NCBI RefSeq assembly: GCF_003931915.1
Contig: NZ_RSAA01000014.1
Span: 1 to 64,000, forward strand
Source of the DNA: Saccharopolyspora rhizosphaerae
GTDB taxonomy: Bacteria; Actinomycetota; Actinomycetes; Mycobacteriales; Pseudonocardiaceae
DNA length: 64,000 nt
Direction: 5' to 3'
Made by a program: the position numbers and the translations under genes. Shown one piece after another: positions 19,686-30,857 of this stretch (its first letter is position 1; every line of letters starts with the position of its first letter). The notes under the pieces are model-generated. The model searched no databases. It was given only the letters and a program-made list of their open reading frames with translations, and had not been told where the DNA came from.

Positions 19686-20858
19686 TCAGGACTGGGTCTT
19701 GGCGTCCTGGTCGTCCTTCTCCGCCTTGGTGGTCTGGTCGTCCTGGGCCGACCCGGTGGGCTCGTCGCCCTCGTCAGACTTCGAGGAGGCCTCGGTGGTC
19801 TTGGCCTCCGGGTCCTCTCCCTCGGACTTGTCGTCGTCCCGCTTCGGGCTGTCGCCCGGCTTCTCGGAACCTCCCGAGTCCTCAGCGCGGGGCTCGACGT
19901 CGGAGTCCTCGGACTCCGGTGCGTCGGTTCCGGAGCCGCTCGACTTGGGTGCCGCCGTCGAGGGGATGTCCTCCGGGTAGGGCTTGCCGACAAGCAGCGC
20001 CGGGTCTTCCCGCTTGCCGCGGACCACGAGGAGGTAGATGACCGCGGCGAGGAAGACCAGCAGCGAGGTGAAGACGTTGATGCGGATGCCGAGGACGTGG
20101 GTGGCCTCGTCGGTGCGCATCATCTCGATCCACACGCGACCGGCCGTGTACCCGGCGACGTAGAGGGCGAAGACGCGCCCGTGCCCCATCCGGAACTTGC
20201 GGTCGGCCCACAGCACGAGCAGGAACACGCCCACGTTCCACACCAGCTCGTAGAGGAACGTCGGGTGCACGACGGTGATCGGCATCGGGTCGACCGCCAC
20301 GCCCGCGATCGGGTCGGCCAGGCCGGTGTCCGGGTCGATGCGCCGGTAGATCTCCAGACCCCACGGCAGGGTCGTCGGACCGCCGTAGAGCTCCTGGTTG
20401 AACCAGTTGCCGAGCCGCCCCACGGCTTGCGCGATCACCAGGCCCGGCGCGACGGTGTCGGCGAACGCGGGCAGTGGAACGCCGCGCTGGCGGCAGCCGA
20501 TCCAGGCACCCACGGCACCGAGCGCGACCGCGCCCCAGATGCCGAGACCGCCCTCCCAGACCTTCAGCGCGTCCAGCGGGTTCTTGTCCGGGCCGAAGTA
20601 CTTGTACCAGTCCGTTGCCACGTGGTAGAGGCGCCCGCCGATGAGGCCGAACGGCACGGCCCACACCGCGACGTCGACGACGGTCCCCTCCCGGCCGCCG
20701 CGCGCGATCCAGCGGCGACTGCTGATCCACACCGCCAGCACGATGCCGGCGATGATGCACAGCGCGTACGCGCGCAACGGGATCGGTCCGATGTACCAAA
20801 CCCCCTGCGGGGGACTCGGAATGTTGGCCAGTAGTGGACTCGCCGAAGCAGTGTTCAC
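19686..20858 (-). CDS. lgt: Prolipoprotein diacylglyceryl transferase
   Basis: 390 residues. Seven membrane segments, with the Lgt signature GRLGNWFNQELYGGPT at about residues 143-158 (catalytic region) and GGRLYHVATDW earlier. It moves diacylglycerol from phosphatidylglycerol to the lipobox cysteine of prelipoproteins, such as the binding proteins in this window. The last 90-100 residues are an acidic, low-complexity cytoplasmic tail (Asp/Glu/Lys/Ser rich) beyond the normal catalytic length. The GTG at 20858 has no ribosome binding site but has TACCGT exactly seven bases upstream, so it is probably leaderless. It sits after trpA, as in mycobacteria, but with its own promoter. Confidence 0.95.
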   Translation of the reverse strand: MNTASASPLLANIPSPPQGVWYIGPIPLRAYALCIIAGIVLAVWISSRRWIARGGREGTVVDVAVWAVPFGLIGGRLYHVATDWYKYFGPDKNPLDALKVWEGGLGIWGAVALGAVGAWIGCRQRGVPLPAFADTVAPGLVIAQAVGRLGNWFNQELYGGPTTLPWGLEIYRRIDPDTGLADPIAGVAVDPMPITVVHPTFLYELVWNVGVFLLVLWADRKFRMGHGRVFALYVAGYTAGRVWIEMMRTDEATHVLGIRINVFTSLLVFLAAVIYLLVVRGKREDPALLVGKPYPEDIPSTAAPKSSGSGTDAPESEDSDVEPRAEDSGGSEKPGDSPKRDDDKSEGEDPEAKTTEASSKSDEGDEPTGSAQDDQTTKAEKDDQDAKTQS

Positions 20859-20865
20859 GGTGCTT

Positions 20866-20871
20866 ACGGTA
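20866..20871 (-). promoter_or_regulatory. lgt -10 element of a leaderless promoter
   Basis: On the minus strand TACCGT lies seven bases before the GTG start of lgt, with no Shine-Dalgarno between. Transcription should begin at or next to the start codon. Confidence 0.55.
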
Positions 20872-20985
20872 TCGGGCGGCCCACCGGCGGTGAGCACCCC
20901 CCGTACCGCATCACGGCTGGGCAACGAACCTGTGACCCGTTCACGAAGATCGTTCCACCGCGGACCGCGCCGCCCCTGCTCGCGG

Positions 20986-21764
20986 TCAGGCTCCGCGCAC
21001 GCCCGCAGCGAGGTCCTGGGCCAGCGCCCGGACGCCCTCGGGGCCGTCCTGCTGAGCCCGGGTGACGAACGCCGAGCCGACGATCACGCCGTCGGCGAAG
21101 CGCGCCACCTCGGCCGCCTGCTCACGGGAGCGCACGCCCAGGCCGACGCCGATCGGCAGGTCGGTGTGGGCGCGGGTGCGCTTCACCAGCCCCGACGCGG
21201 CCGAGCCGACCGAGTCGCGCGCACCGGTCACGCCCATGACGGAGGTGGCGTAGACGAACCCGCTGCTGGCCTTGGCGGTCAGCGCCAGCCGCTCCTCCGT
21301 GGAGGAGGGCGCCACCAGGAAGATGCGGTCCACCCCGTGCTCGTCGGTGGCGGCGATCCAGTCCTCGCCCTCGTCCGGGATGAGGTCCGGGGTGATCACT
21401 CCGAGGCCGCCGGCCTTCTTGAGGTCGCCGGCGAAGGCGTCCACGCCGTAGCGGTGGACGGGGTTCCAGTAGGTCATCACCACGGCGTTGCCGCCGGAGT
21501 CGGCGATGCCGGACACGATGTCGAAGACCTGCCGCACCCGGAAGCCGGCGCGCAGCGCGGTCTCGCTGGCGGCCTGGATCGTCGGGCCGTCCATCACCGG
21601 GTCGGAGAAGGGCAGCCCGACCTCGACGAGGTCGCACCCGCCCTCGATCATCGCCTTGAACAGCTCCTGGCTGCCCTCGACCGTCGGGTACCCGGCGGGC
21701 AGGTAACCGATCAGGGCCGCGCGGGACTCCTCGCGGCAGGCCTGGAAGACGTCACGCAGGCTCA

Positions 21765-21765
<1 letters not shown>
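20986..21765 (-). CDS. trpA: Tryptophan synthase alpha chain
   Basis: 259 residues, a complete TIM barrel. The catalytic glutamate lies in DLVEVGLPFSDPVMDGP (about residues 44-60), with the aspartate in VMDGP, followed by VITPDLIPDE and the phosphate loop IGVGLGVRS. It splits indole-3-glycerol phosphate and channels indole to TrpB. ATG 21765 shares its A with the trpB stop (TGATG), with GAGGAGG upstream; a GTG one codon earlier is also possible. Full length and intact. Confidence 0.97.
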
Positions 21766-23024
<1,259 letters not shown>

Positions 23025-23066
23025 TGCCTTACCTCCTGTGCTTCGCACGCCGCGCCACCGAGCGCC

Positions 23067-23879
23067 TCAACGGCTCGGACGCGGGCATGCCGGGTGCGAT
23101 CCGGCCGTCACCAGCTGGTTCACCGCGGACTTCGGGTTGTCGCTGGTCACCAAGCCCTCGCCGACCAGCACGGCGTCGGCGCCGGAACCCGCGTAAGCCA
23201 TCAGGTCGCTCGGGCCGCGCACACCGGACTCGGCGACCTTGAGGACGTCCTGCGGCAGCCCGGGAGCGATCCGGCCGAAGACGTCGCGGTCGACCTCGAG
23301 GGTATGCAGGTTGCGCGCGTTGATGCCAACGATTTTGGCCCCCGCCTCCAGGGCGCGGTCGGCCTCCTCGGCGGTGTGCACCTCGACGAGCGCGGCCATG
23401 CCCAGCGACTCCACCCGGTCGAGCAGCGCTTCCAGCACGTTCTGCTCCAGGGCGGCCACGATCAGCAGCACCATGTCGGCGCCGTGCGCGCGGGCCTCGT
23501 GCACCTGGTACGGGCTGACCACGAAGTCCTTGCGCAGGACCGGCGTGGTCGGGACCCGCTTGCGGACCGCGTCCAGGTCGGCCAGCGAGCCGCCGAAGCG
23601 GCGCTGCTCGGTGAGGACGCTGATCACGCGGGCGCCCGCGTCGGCGTAGTCGGCGGCGAGATCGGACGGCTCGGCGATGACGGCCAGCTCGCCCTTGGAC
23701 GGGCTGCGCCGCTTGACCTCGGCGATGACGCCCACGCCCTGCGCCTTGAGGGCGGCCAGCACGTCGTGCGGCGGCGCCGCCGCGGCCGACAGCTGCTTGA
23801 TCTCGTCGAACGGCACCGCCGACTCGCGCACCGCGAGGTCCTCGCGAACGCCTTCGATGATGTCTTCCAGAACGGTCAC
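23067..23879 (-). CDS. trpC: Indole-3-glycerol phosphate synthase
   Basis: 270 residues. Motifs: [15 protein letters not shown] (catalytic lysine and phosphate site, about residues 51-65), [18 protein letters not shown] near 115, [14 protein letters not shown] near 185 and [11 protein letters not shown] near 215. It closes the indole ring in tryptophan synthesis. The GTG start at 23879 overlaps by four bases (GTGA) the stop of a 30-codon ORF just upstream and has no good binding site of its own, so translation probably depends on that ORF. A single-domain protein, not fused to TrpF. Confidence 0.96.
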   Translation of the reverse strand: MTVLEDIIEGVREDLAVRESAVPFDEIKQLSAAAAPPHDVLAALKAQGVGVIAEVKRRSPSKGELAVIAEPSDLAADYADAGARVISVLTEQRRFGGSLADLDAVRKRVPTTPVLRKDFVVSPYQVHEARAHGADMVLLIVAALEQNVLEALLDRVESLGMAALVEVHTAEEADRALEAGAKIVGINARNLHTLEVDRDVFGRIAPGLPQDVLKVAESGVRGPSDLMAYAGSGADAVLVGEGLVTSDNPKSAVNQLVTAGSHPACPRPSR

Positions 23880-23968
23880 GCGAACACCTCGCCGGCTGTG
23901 CCCCGAACACTCACCCGCAATGTCCAGACCCTGCTGAATGCGCGGTTGAACAGATTGCGCTCGATCAC
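23876..23968 (-). CDS. 30-residue ORF translationally coupled to trpC
   Basis: A GTG start at 23968 with GGGGAG four bases upstream opens a 30-codon frame. It ends in TGA overlapping the trpC GTG (GTGA). The peptide begins [18 protein letters not shown] and has a single tryptophan, so it is not a classic run-of-Trp attenuator peptide. Its good binding site, exact four-base overlap and position behind a promoter-like sequence argue that it is translated. It may be a leader that couples translation to trpC, or a small protein. I do not recognise a family. Confidence 0.6.
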   Translation of the reverse strand: MIERNLFNRAFSRVWTLRVSVRGTAGEVFA

Positions 23969-24006
23969 GACACTCCCCTTCCCGCCGTGCCGTCGCATGG
24001 CCGATG

Positions 24007-24036
24007 CTAAACCTCGCCGAACGGCCCCCTCACCAA
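24007..24036 (-). promoter_or_regulatory. Possible promoter for the trpC-trpB-trpA unit
   Basis: On the minus strand TTGGTG (24031-24036) and GTTTAG (24007-24012) are spaced by 18 bases; TTTAGC or TAGCAT would serve with longer spacing. The elements lie 39 bases before the small coupled ORF, in a 177-base gap after the upstream membrane-protein gene. Confidence 0.4.
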
Positions 24037-24145
24037 GGGGTGGGCCCGGAGTCCCAGCGCAACAAGGACCTTCGTCCCTGGTGCGGCGAGCGCGAACCGT
24101 CTCTCGACGACGTCGAACAGCAGTTTTGACGGACTCGGTGATCCT

Positions 24146-24742
24146 TCAGCGATCGTCTTCGTCAGTGGGATCGCGACCGGCGTCCAGTTCGTTCCACAGC
24201 CGCCTGTCCGGATCCTGGGACACGCGCTCCTTCGCGGTCCCCGGCGCCGAGTAGCGCGCGCCCATCGCCGGCATCCTGCCTGCGCGCACCACCACCAGCA
24301 GACCGGCGACGACCAGCAGCACCGCACCCAGCGCCATCAGCACCGGCCCGAAGGGCGAGCTGGAGAGCTCACCGATCGGCGTGCTGCCTGCCGGGACGTC
24401 CCCGCCGAACGTGACCGCTGCCCCGCTGACGTGCTGGTAGACCCGCCAGGCCAGCAGCGCACCGGCCAGCGCGATGAGCAGGCCCACCAGGCGCCGCAGC
24501 AGCCCGCCGGTGGCCAGCACCGCGGCGACCGCGGCCAGGGCCGCCAGCGCCATCGGCCCCAGCTCCGGGCGCAACACCGCGCCGGTCGCGCTGCTGGTCG
24601 TCTCGGTGCCCATCGGCGTGCTGAAGCGCTGGCTGGCCCAGGGCAGGCCCGACGCGCCCCACAACGCTCCCGCGCCCGCGAGCACCAGCAGCAGCACCGA
24701 CCAGAGCAGTCCCTTGGACCGGGGTTCAGACGCGCTGGTCAA
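24146..24742 (-). CDS. Trp biosynthesis-associated membrane protein (TIGR02234 type)
   Basis: 198 residues with four hydrophobic segments (about 10-30, 58-75, 80-98 and 130-152). It opens with [20 protein letters not shown] and has GLPWASQRF after the first helix, the pattern of the actinobacterial membrane protein always found beside trpE (Rv1610 in M. tuberculosis). Its role is unknown; association with tryptophan synthesis or transport rests on gene order alone. The TTG start at 24742 overlaps the end of trpE by 17 bases. Confidence 0.85.
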   Translation of the reverse strand: MTSASEPRSKGLLWSVLLLVLAGAGALWGASGLPWASQRFSTPMGTETTSSATGAVLRPELGPMALAALAAVAAVLATGGLLRRLVGLLIALAGALLAWRVYQHVSGAAVTFGGDVPAGSTPIGELSSSPFGPVLMALGAVLLVVAGLLVVVRAGRMPAMGARYSAPGTAKERVSQDPDRRLWNELDAGRDPTDEDDR

Positions 24743-26297
24743 CGCGTGCCTCCCGGTCGCCGGGCGCTGCCAGGGTCTCGGCCGTGGCGACGGCGTTGAG
24801 CACCGCGCGCGCCTTGTTCAGGCACTCCTGGTCCTCGGCCACCGGATCGGAGTCGGCCACGATCCCGCCACCGGCCTGCACGTAGGCGCGACCGTCGCGG
24901 ACCAGCGCGGTGCGGATCGCGATCGCGGTGTCGGCGTCCCCGGCGAAGTCCAGGTAGCCGACCACGCCGCCGTACTGGGCGCGCCGCGTCGGCTCCAGCT
25001 GCTCGATGAGCTCCAGCGCACGCGGCTTCGGCGCGCCCGAGAGCGTGCCGGCCGGGAAGCAGGCGGTGATCGCGTCGAACGCCGTCTTGTCGTCGGCCAG
25101 CTGGCCGGTGACGGTGGAGACGATGTGCATCACGTGGCTGTAGCGCTCGATGCGGAAGAAGTCGACGACCCGCACCGACCCCGGCTTGCAGACGCGTCCG
25201 AGGTCGTTGCGGCCGAGGTCGACCAGCATGAGGTGCTCGGCCCGCTCCTTCTCGTCGCTGATCAGGTCCTTCTCCAGCAGCGCGTCCTCGTCCTCGTCGG
25301 CGCCGCGCCAGCGCGTGCCCGCGATCGGGTGCGTGGTGGCTTGGCCGTCGTGCACGGTGACCAGCGATTCCGGGCTGGACCCGACGATGTCGAACGGGCT
25401 GCCGCCGTTGGGGTCCTCCAGCCGCAGCAGGTACATGTACGGGCTGGGGTTGGTCGTGCGCAGCACGCGGTAGATGTCCAGCGCGTCGGCCTGGGTGTCC
25501 ATCTCGAAGCGCTGCGACACCACCACCTGGAACGCCTCGCCGGCGCGGATGGCCTCCTTGGCCTCCTCGACCGCCGCGTGGTGCTCGTCGGGCTGGCGCT
25601 TGCGCACGAAGTCTGGGACCGGCCGGGCGAAGGTCGCCACCGTCGGCGCGGCCGGGGTCTGCAGCCGCTCGGTCATCTCGTCGAGCCTGCGCACCGCGTC
25701 GTCGTAGGCCGCGTCCACCCGCTCCGGGCTGTCGTCCCAGTTCACCGCGTTGGCGATGAGCGTGATCGTGCCCTCGTGGTGGTCCAGCGCCGCGAGGTCG
25801 GTGGCCAGCAGCATCACCATCTCGGGGATCTGCAGGTCGTCCTCGGTGAGGTCGGGCAGCCGCTCGATCCTGCGCACGGTGTCGTAGCCCATGTAGCCGA
25901 CCATGCCGCCGGTCAGCGGCGGGAGCCCGGGCAGCGGGTCCGTGTGCAGCAGCCGAACTGTCTCGCGCAGCGCCTGCAGCGGGTCGCCGCTGTCGGGCAG
26001 CCCGACCGGCGGGGTGCCGGTCCAGTGCGCCTCGTCGTCGCGGACGGTGAGGGCGGCGGCGCTGCGGGCGCCGATGAACGACCACCGCGACCAGGACCGG
26101 CCGTTCTCGGCGGACTCGAACAGGAAGGTGCCGGGGCGGTTCCCGGCGAGCTTGCGGTAGACCCCGAGGGGGGTCTCGTCATCCGCGAGCAACCGCCGCA
26201 CCACCGGGATCACCCTGCGGTCCACCGCCAGCGCTCGGAACTCCTCACGTCCTGGGCTGATGCTGCCGATCTCACCGTCGCCGACCATGCCCGCCAT
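24726..26297 (-). CDS. trpE: Anthranilate synthase component I
   Basis: About 523 residues. The N-terminal part has the tryptophan feedback site motif [16 protein letters not shown] (about residue 70), so the enzyme is probably inhibited by tryptophan. The catalytic domain has [47 protein letters not shown] and [12 protein letters not shown]. It makes anthranilate from chorismate with ammonia supplied by a TrpG partner, which is not in this window. The start is uncertain: ATG 26297 or 26288, neither with a good binding site. CACAAT before 26297 could be a -10 for a leaderless message beginning near 26288. Its promoter overlaps the start of a divergent TetR gene. Confidence 0.94.
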   Translation of the reverse strand: MAGMVGDGEIGSISPGREEFRALAVDRRVIPVVRRLLADDETPLGVYRKLAGNRPGTFLFESAENGRSWSRWSFIGARSAAALTVRDDEAHWTGTPPVGLPDSGDPLQALRETVRLLHTDPLPGLPPLTGGMVGYMGYDTVRRIERLPDLTEDDLQIPEMVMLLATDLAALDHHEGTITLIANAVNWDDSPERVDAAYDDAVRRLDEMTERLQTPAAPTVATFARPVPDFVRKRQPDEHHAAVEEAKEAIRAGEAFQVVVSQRFEMDTQADALDIYRVLRTTNPSPYMYLLRLEDPNGGSPFDIVGSSPESLVTVHDGQATTHPIAGTRWRGADEDEDALLEKDLISDEKERAEHLMLVDLGRNDLGRVCKPGSVRVVDFFRIERYSHVMHIVSTVTGQLADDKTAFDAITACFPAGTLSGAPKPRALELIEQLEPTRRAQYGGVVGYLDFAGDADTAIAIRTALVRDGRAYVQAGGGIVADSDPVAEDQECLNKARAVLNAVATAETLAAPGDREARVDQRV

Positions 26298-26373
26298 TGT
26301 GCCGCGCACCTGTGCCGCCCGGTGCGCGACCTCCGCTTTGCCTCGTCGGCGCCGGTGCGGCGAGGATGGGTGG

Positions 26374-26976
26374 GTGAGCACGACCGAACCGAAGCGGCGA
26401 GGACGCAGGCCCAACGGCGCCGACACCAAGGAGGCGTTGCTGACCGCCGCGCGCGAGGTGTTCGCCGAGCAGGGCTACGAGGCGGCCACCGTGCGCGTCA
26501 TCGCGAGCAACGCCGGTGTCGACCCTGCCATGGTCAACCACTGGTTCGGTGGCAAGGAGGGCCTGTTCATCGCCGCGGTGCAGATCCCGGTGAACCCGGT
26601 GGAGATCCTGCGGCAGGTGCTCGACGGGCCTCGCGAGCAGATCGGCGAGCGGATCATCCGCGGGTTCGTCACCACCTGGGACGGCGTCGGCGGCGGGCAG
26701 TTCGCAGCTTTGATGCGCAGCGTCGCGGGCAGCGAGCAAGCGGTGTCGATGCTCCGCGAGTTCGTGCAGAACCTGCTGTTCCGGCAGCTGATCAAGAGCT
26801 TGGACGTCGACCACCCGGAGATGCGGGTGGCGTTGTGCGGCTCGCAGCTCGTCGGCCTGGGCATGGCTCGCTACGTCGTCCGCATCGAACCCCTCGCCTC
26901 GGCCGAGCCCGACGTCGTCGCAGCCACCATCGGCCCCAACCTCCAGCACTACCTCACGGGCAACCTCGACCTCTGA
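26374..26976 (+). CDS. TetR-family transcriptional regulator
   Basis: 200 residues. The N-terminal helix-turn-helix spans about residues 12-60 ([18 protein letters not shown], then [20 protein letters not shown]). A TetR_C-like effector half follows, with [21 protein letters not shown] 26374 follows GAGGATGGG and is divergent from trpE with about 76 bases between starts, so it might repress trpE or itself. The family does not reveal the ligand. The open frame extends upstream to 26260, but that part lies inside trpE. Confidence 0.88.
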   Translation: MSTTEPKRRGRRPNGADTKEALLTAAREVFAEQGYEAATVRVIASNAGVDPAMVNHWFGGKEGLFIAAVQIPVNPVEILRQVLDGPREQIGERIIRGFVTTWDGVGGGQFAALMRSVAGSEQAVSMLREFVQNLLFRQLIKSLDVDHPEMRVALCGSQLVGLGMARYVVRIEPLASAEPDVVAATIGPNLQHYLTGNLDL

Positions 26977-27354
26977 ACCCAGTGCGGCAGAAGAGGTTTC
27001 ACCGACAACTCCACCTGACGAGCACACCTCCCCCGAAGGAGAGGAAGCCCGAACGGAAACCCTCATGGGAGACCGGAGTTCCAGCCGGGCCCCGAACCCG
27101 CCGCCTCAGCTGCCGGAGTCCGACCGACACCGCCGCAGAGGACAAAGCCGTGCGCGACTCAACCCGCACCGCCCCAGCGATCCAGGGAGCCGCGGCAGCA
27201 GCCGCTCCGCCCGGTGTGGGACTCACCTCGCACCGCCGCTGAGCGGCGTCGTGGCGAGTACGCCGCGACGCCGCGCATCGACATGCTCCAGGAGCGGCGC
27301 ACGGAGTCCACGGAGCCGCTCAGGTCCTGCCACCCGCACCGCCACGCAAGCCGA
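26977..27354. other. Gene-free stretch between the TetR gene and hisI
   Basis: 378 bases, no supported gene, no strong hairpin and no repeat that I can point to. Both flanking genes end here, so some termination signal is expected but was not identified. Confidence 0.5.
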
Positions 27355-27702
27355 TCAGTCGGCCGGCAGGAGCAGGTCTGCGTCGAAGCAGGTGGGGTCT
27401 CCTGTGTGACACGCGGCCCCCTCCTGCTCCACCACCAGCAGCACGGTGTCGCCGTCGCAGTCGAGGCGGACCTCGTGCACGTGCTGGGTGTGGCCCGAGG
27501 TCTCCCCCTTGACCCAGTAGGTGCCGCGGCTGCGGGAGAAGTAGGTGCCGCGGCGGGTGGTGAGGGTGCGGTGCAGCGCCTCGTCGTCCATCCACGCCAT
27601 CATCAGCACCTCGCCGGTGCCGCGTTGCTGCGCGATCGCCGCGACGAGCCCGTCGGCGTTGCGCTTGAGCCGGTCGGCGATCTTCGGGTCGAGCTCGCTC
27701 AT
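27355..27702 (-). CDS. hisI: Phosphoribosyl-AMP cyclohydrolase
   Basis: 115 residues, the single-domain actinobacterial form without the HisE pyrophosphatase. Metal-binding features: [11 protein letters not shown] with its aspartates and cysteine, and CHTGDPTCF at about 96-104. [20 protein letters not shown] is the substrate region. It opens the purine ring of phosphoribosyl-AMP in histidine synthesis. ATG 27702 overlaps the hisF stop by four bases (ATGA), so hisF and hisI are coupled. Confidence 0.96.
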   Translation of the reverse strand: MSELDPKIADRLKRNADGLVAAIAQQRGTGEVLMMAWMDDEALHRTLTTRRGTYFSRSRGTYWVKGETSGHTQHVHEVRLDCDGDTVLLVVEQEGAACHTGDPTCFDADLLLPAD

Positions 27703-28472
27703 CGGACCGTGATCCCCTCCGCGCGCATGGCGTCCTTGACCTCGCCGATGCGCAGCTGTCCGAAGTGGAAGACGCTCGCGGCGAGCACCGCGTCAGCGCC
27801 GGCGTGCACGGCGGGGGCGAAGTGCTCGACCGCACCGGCACCGCCGCTGGCGATCAGCGGCACGTCGACGACTTCCCGCACCGCGCGGATCATCTCCAGG
27901 TCGAAACCCGCTTTGGTGCCGTCGGCGTCCATCGAGTTCAGCAGGATCTCGCCGACGCCGAGATCCTGGCCCTTCGCGGCCCACTCGACCGCGCAGATGC
28001 CGGTGCCGCGTCGTCCGCCGTGCGTGGTGACCTCGAACCCGGATGGCGTGGGCTGCCCGCCCTCGGGCACCCGGCGGGCGTCCACGGACAGCACCACGCA
28101 CTGCGCGCCGAAGCGCGTCGACGCCTCGTTGAGCAGTTCGGGACGCGCGATCGCAGCGGTGTTCACGCTGACCTTGTCGGCCCCGGCGCGCAGCAGCCGG
28201 TTGATGTCCTCGGTGCTGCGCACGCCGCCGCCGACGGTCAGCGGGATGAAGACCTGCTCGGCGGTCCGCCGGACCACGTCGAAGGTCGTCTCGCGGTCCG
28301 ACGAGGACGCCGTGACGTCCAGGAAGGTCAGCTCGTCGGCGCCCTCGGTGTCGTAGGCCGAAGCCAGCTCCACCGGGTCACCGGCATCGCGAAGATCGGT
28401 GAAGTTGACTCCCTTGACGACCCGCCCCTGGTCCACGTCCAGGCACGGGATCACACGCACAGCGACACCCAT
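27699..28472 (-). CDS. hisF: Imidazole glycerol phosphate synthase, cyclase subunit
   Basis: 257 residues. The TIM barrel has the two catalytic aspartates in [14 protein letters not shown] (residue 11) and [12 protein letters not shown] (about 130), phosphate loops [11 protein letters not shown] and [11 protein letters not shown]. With HisH it makes imidazole glycerol phosphate and AICAR. ATG 28472 is preceded not by a binding site but by TACCCT exactly seven bases upstream, so the message is probably leaderless. The open frame upstream to 28649 runs into the neighbouring hydrolase gene and is rejected. Confidence 0.97.
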   Translation of the reverse strand: MGVAVRVIPCLDVDQGRVVKGVNFTDLRDAGDPVELASAYDTEGADELTFLDVTASSSDRETTFDVVRRTAEQVFIPLTVGGGVRSTEDINRLLRAGADKVSVNTAAIARPELLNEASTRFGAQCVVLSVDARRVPEGGQPTPSGFEVTTHGGRRGTGICAVEWAAKGQDLGVGEILLNSMDADGTKAGFDLEMIRAVREVVDVPLIASGGAGAVEHFAPAVHAGADAVLAASVFHFGQLRIGEVKDAMRAEGITVR

Positions 28473-28479
28473 GCGCACC

Positions 28480-28485
28480 AGGGTA
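28480..28485 (-). promoter_or_regulatory. hisF -10 element of a leaderless promoter
   Basis: TACCCT on the minus strand lies seven bases before the ATG of hisF. The expected -35 region falls inside the terminator hairpin of the upstream hydrolase gene. Confidence 0.6.
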
Positions 28486-28487
28486 GA

Positions 28488-28521
28488 CGTCCCCACCCCG
28501 GCTCGGGCCGGGGTGGGGACG
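28488..28521 (-). terminator. Terminator hairpin after the alpha/beta hydrolase gene
   Basis: CGTCCCCACCCCGGC (28488-28502) pairs perfectly with GCCGGGGTGGGGACG (28507-28521) around TCGG. It starts five bases after the hydrolase stop and ends just before the hisF -10. Confidence 0.8.
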
Positions 28522-28525
28522 CGGG

Positions 28526-29971
28526 TCACCAGGGCCGGTCGGGCCGGGTCGCGGTCTGCACCGGCTTCGGCTGGACCGGCGGGCAGTGCGCGTCCTCCTG
28601 CGGCAGCACGCCGTCGACCAGGTAGGCGTGGGTCGCGTTGAGCGTGCACTCGTTGCGGTCGTAGACGCCGTGGCCCCAGCCGTCGTAGGTGAGCATCGTG
28701 GCCTGCTCGATCTGGGAGTCCACGTTGGTCGCCCAGTTGTAGCCGGTGGCCGGGTCGTGCAGGGCGTTGAGGATGAGGACCGGGGCCTCGGTGCGGATGT
28801 CCGGGACGTGCTGCGGGTTCTGCACCGGCGCCTTCCAGCCGAGGCAGTACGGCGCCTGCACGCCACCGACGCCGGCGCGCAGGTGCGGAGCCGCCTGGTG
28901 CTGCTGCGCGAACAGCCGGGCGTACTCCTCGGCCGATCCGGCCTCGATCCGGTGGTCGTTGCAGAACGCCGCGGTGGGGTTCGGGACCGGATCCCGCTGC
29001 TGCGCAGCGGTAGTCGGCCGGCCGTCGCGCAGCTCGTCGAGCTGCGCGGCCAGCGAGTGCCAGTCCGGCCCGTAGAAGGCGCTCATCGCGGTCCGGGAGA
29101 GGTCGACCGGTGTCATCGGCTCCGACCCGCCCGGCTGCGGCAGCTCACCCGCCTCCGCCCGCTCGTAGAGCTCGTCGAAGACCGCGCCGACGTCCTCGCC
29201 GTGCAGGGCGCACGCCGCGTCCCGGTCGCACCACGCCGCGAACTCGTCGAACGAGTCCTCGGCGGCTTCGGCCTGGGTGACCACGAACCCGGTCGTGTCC
29301 TGGCTGTGGTCGAAGACGCTGTCGAGCACCAGGGCTCGGACGCGCTCGGGGAACTGCTCGGCGTACATCTGGCCGACCAGGGTCCCGTAGGAGATGCCGT
29401 AGAGGCTCAGCTGCTGCTCGCCCAGCGCCGCGCGGAACGCGTCGATGTCGCGGGCGACGCTCGCGGTGTCCACGTGGTCCACGATCGGGCCGCTGCGCGC
29501 CCGGCAGTCCTCCGAGGCGCGGCGGTTGTGGTCCTCGAGCTGCCGGAAGTGCTCGGGCCCGTCCGGACGGACGTCGGGCTGCTCCTCGATCAGCGCCGGA
29601 TCGCACTGCAGCTGGTGGCTGCCGCCGAACCCGCGCGGGTCGTAGCTGACCACGTCGAAGCGGGCGGCCAGCTCGGGCGCGAAGGGGTTGCCGGCGATCA
29701 GCTGGCTCACCCCGGTGCCGCCGGGCCCGCCGGGCATGTGCACCAAGGTGCCGACGCGCTGGGCGGGGTCGGTCGCAGGACGCCGGGCCACCGCGATGTC
29801 GACCTGCTCGCCCTGCGGGTCGGCCCAGTCCAGCGGGACCCGCACGGTCGAGCACTCGACCTCGGGGTTCTGCTCGCAGGGCCCCCAGTCCAACCCGGGT
29901 TCGGCGTGCGCCGGCGCGGTCAACCCGACCAGCGCCCCGGCGGCCAGCAACGCCCCCAGTGTTCGTCGCAT
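28526..29971 (-). CDS. Secreted alpha/beta hydrolase, tripeptidyl-aminopeptidase type
   Basis: 481 residues. The signal peptide ([16 protein letters not shown], cleavage after about residue 23) sends it outside the cell. The hydrolase core has the oxyanion region [13 protein letters not shown], the nucleophile in [11 protein letters not shown], the acid near [12 protein letters not shown] and the histidine in DGWGHGVY, matching the TAP-like C-terminal domain of Streptomyces SlpD/E-type peptidases. It should release short peptides from the N terminus of proteins. ATG 29971 follows GGGAGGAACTCC. It sits between hisA and hisF, where M. tuberculosis has impA, and has its own terminator, so a histidine role is unlikely. 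Confidence 0.88.
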   Translation of the reverse strand: MRRTLGALLAAGALVGLTAPAHAEPGLDWGPCEQNPEVECSTVRVPLDWADPQGEQVDIAVARRPATDPAQRVGTLVHMPGGPGGTGVSQLIAGNPFAPELAARFDVVSYDPRGFGGSHQLQCDPALIEEQPDVRPDGPEHFRQLEDHNRRASEDCRARSGPIVDHVDTASVARDIDAFRAALGEQQLSLYGISYGTLVGQMYAEQFPERVRALVLDSVFDHSQDTTGFVVTQAEAAEDSFDEFAAWCDRDAACALHGEDVGAVFDELYERAEAGELPQPGGSEPMTPVDLSRTAMSAFYGPDWHSLAAQLDELRDGRPTTAAQQRDPVPNPTAAFCNDHRIEAGSAEEYARLFAQQHQAAPHLRAGVGGVQAPYCLGWKAPVQNPQHVPDIRTEAPVLILNALHDPATGYNWATNVDSQIEQATMLTYDGWGHGVYDRNECTLNATHAYLVDGVLPQEDAHCPPVQPKPVQTATRPDRPW

Positions 29972-30080
29972 GGAGTTCCTCCCAGTGGTGGTTCGGACCC
30001 GTGTTCCGGATCACGACCACCACCGTGCTGATCTCGCAGCGCGACGTCGATCAGGGTTTCCCCGGAGAACGCACCGGCTT

Positions 30081-30812
30081 TCAGCGCACCGCGGCCAGGG
30101 CTTCCTCGAGGGTGAAGTTCTGGGCGTAGAGCGCCTTGCCGACGATGGAGCCCTCCAGGCCGACCGGGGCCAGCTGCGACAACGCGACCAGGTCGTCCAC
30201 GCTCGAGACGCCACCGGAGGCGATCACCGGGGCGTCGGTGCGCTCGCAGACCGCGCGCAGCAGCTCGGTGTTCGGGCCCTGCAGCGTGCCGTCCTTGCTG
30301 ACGTCGGTGACGACGTAGCGGCGGCAGCCGGCCGCGTCGAGGCGGTCCAGCACCTCCCACAGGTCGCCGCCGTCCTTGGTCCAGCCGCGGGCGGCGAGGC
30401 GGTGGCCCTGCTCGGTGATGCGCACGTCCAGGCCCACGGCGACGCGGTCGCCGTACTCGGCGACGACGCGGTCGGCCCAGTCCGGGTTCTCCAGCGCGGC
30501 GGTGCCGAGGTTGACGCGGGCGCAGCCGGTGGCCAGCGCGGCCTCCAGCGAGGCGTCGTCGCGGATGCCGCCGGAGAGCTCGACCTGCACGTCCAGCTTC
30601 CCGGTCACCTCGGCCAGCAGCTCGCGGTTGCTGCCGCGGCCGAAGGCGGCGTCGAGGTCGACCAGGTGGACCCACTCCGCACCCGCGCGCTGCCACGTCA
30701 GCGCGGCCTCCAGCGGATCACCGTAGGAGGTCTCGGTACCGGCAGCGCCCTGCACGAGGCGGACGGCCTGGCCATCGGCAACATCAACAGCGGGAAGCAA
30801 AGTGAAGCTCAC
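30081..30812 (-). CDS. priA: ProFAR isomerase, likely bifunctional with TrpF activity
   Basis: 243 residues. TIM barrel with the catalytic aspartates in [15 protein letters not shown] (about residue 10) and [15 protein letters not shown], and phosphate sites ELSGGIRDD and [10 protein letters not shown]. In actinobacteria that lack trpF this enzyme (PriA) catalyses both the HisA step and the TrpF step. No trpF is seen among the trp genes here, so dual function is inferred. I chose GTG 30812 because TAGGGT lies exactly seven bases upstream with no binding site; the GTG at 30818 would sit one base from that hexamer. Confidence 0.93.
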   Translation of the reverse strand: MSFTLLPAVDVADGQAVRLVQGAAGTETSYGDPLEAALTWQRAGAEWVHLVDLDAAFGRGSNRELLAEVTGKLDVQVELSGGIRDDASLEAALATGCARVNLGTAALENPDWADRVVAEYGDRVAVGLDVRITEQGHRLAARGWTKDGGDLWEVLDRLDAAGCRRYVVTDVSKDGTLQGPNTELLRAVCERTDAPVIASGGVSSVDDLVALSQLAPVGLEGSIVGKALYAQNFTLEEALAAVR

Positions 30813-30819
30813 GCCCACA

Positions 30820-30825
30820 ACCCTA
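30820..30825 (-). promoter_or_regulatory. hisA/priA -10 element of a leaderless promoter
   Basis: TAGGGT on the minus strand, seven bases before the GTG at 30812. It suggests transcription independent of hisH even though the genes are adjacent. Confidence 0.6.
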
Positions 30826-30857
30826 TTCGAGCCCCGCGTGCGCGCCCGACGAGGGCC

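Noticed and set aside
27014-29971. A secondary-metabolite or histidine role for the secreted hydrolase
   Set aside because: It carries a signal peptide, its own terminator and a peptidase-type active site; position alone does not justify a pathway role.
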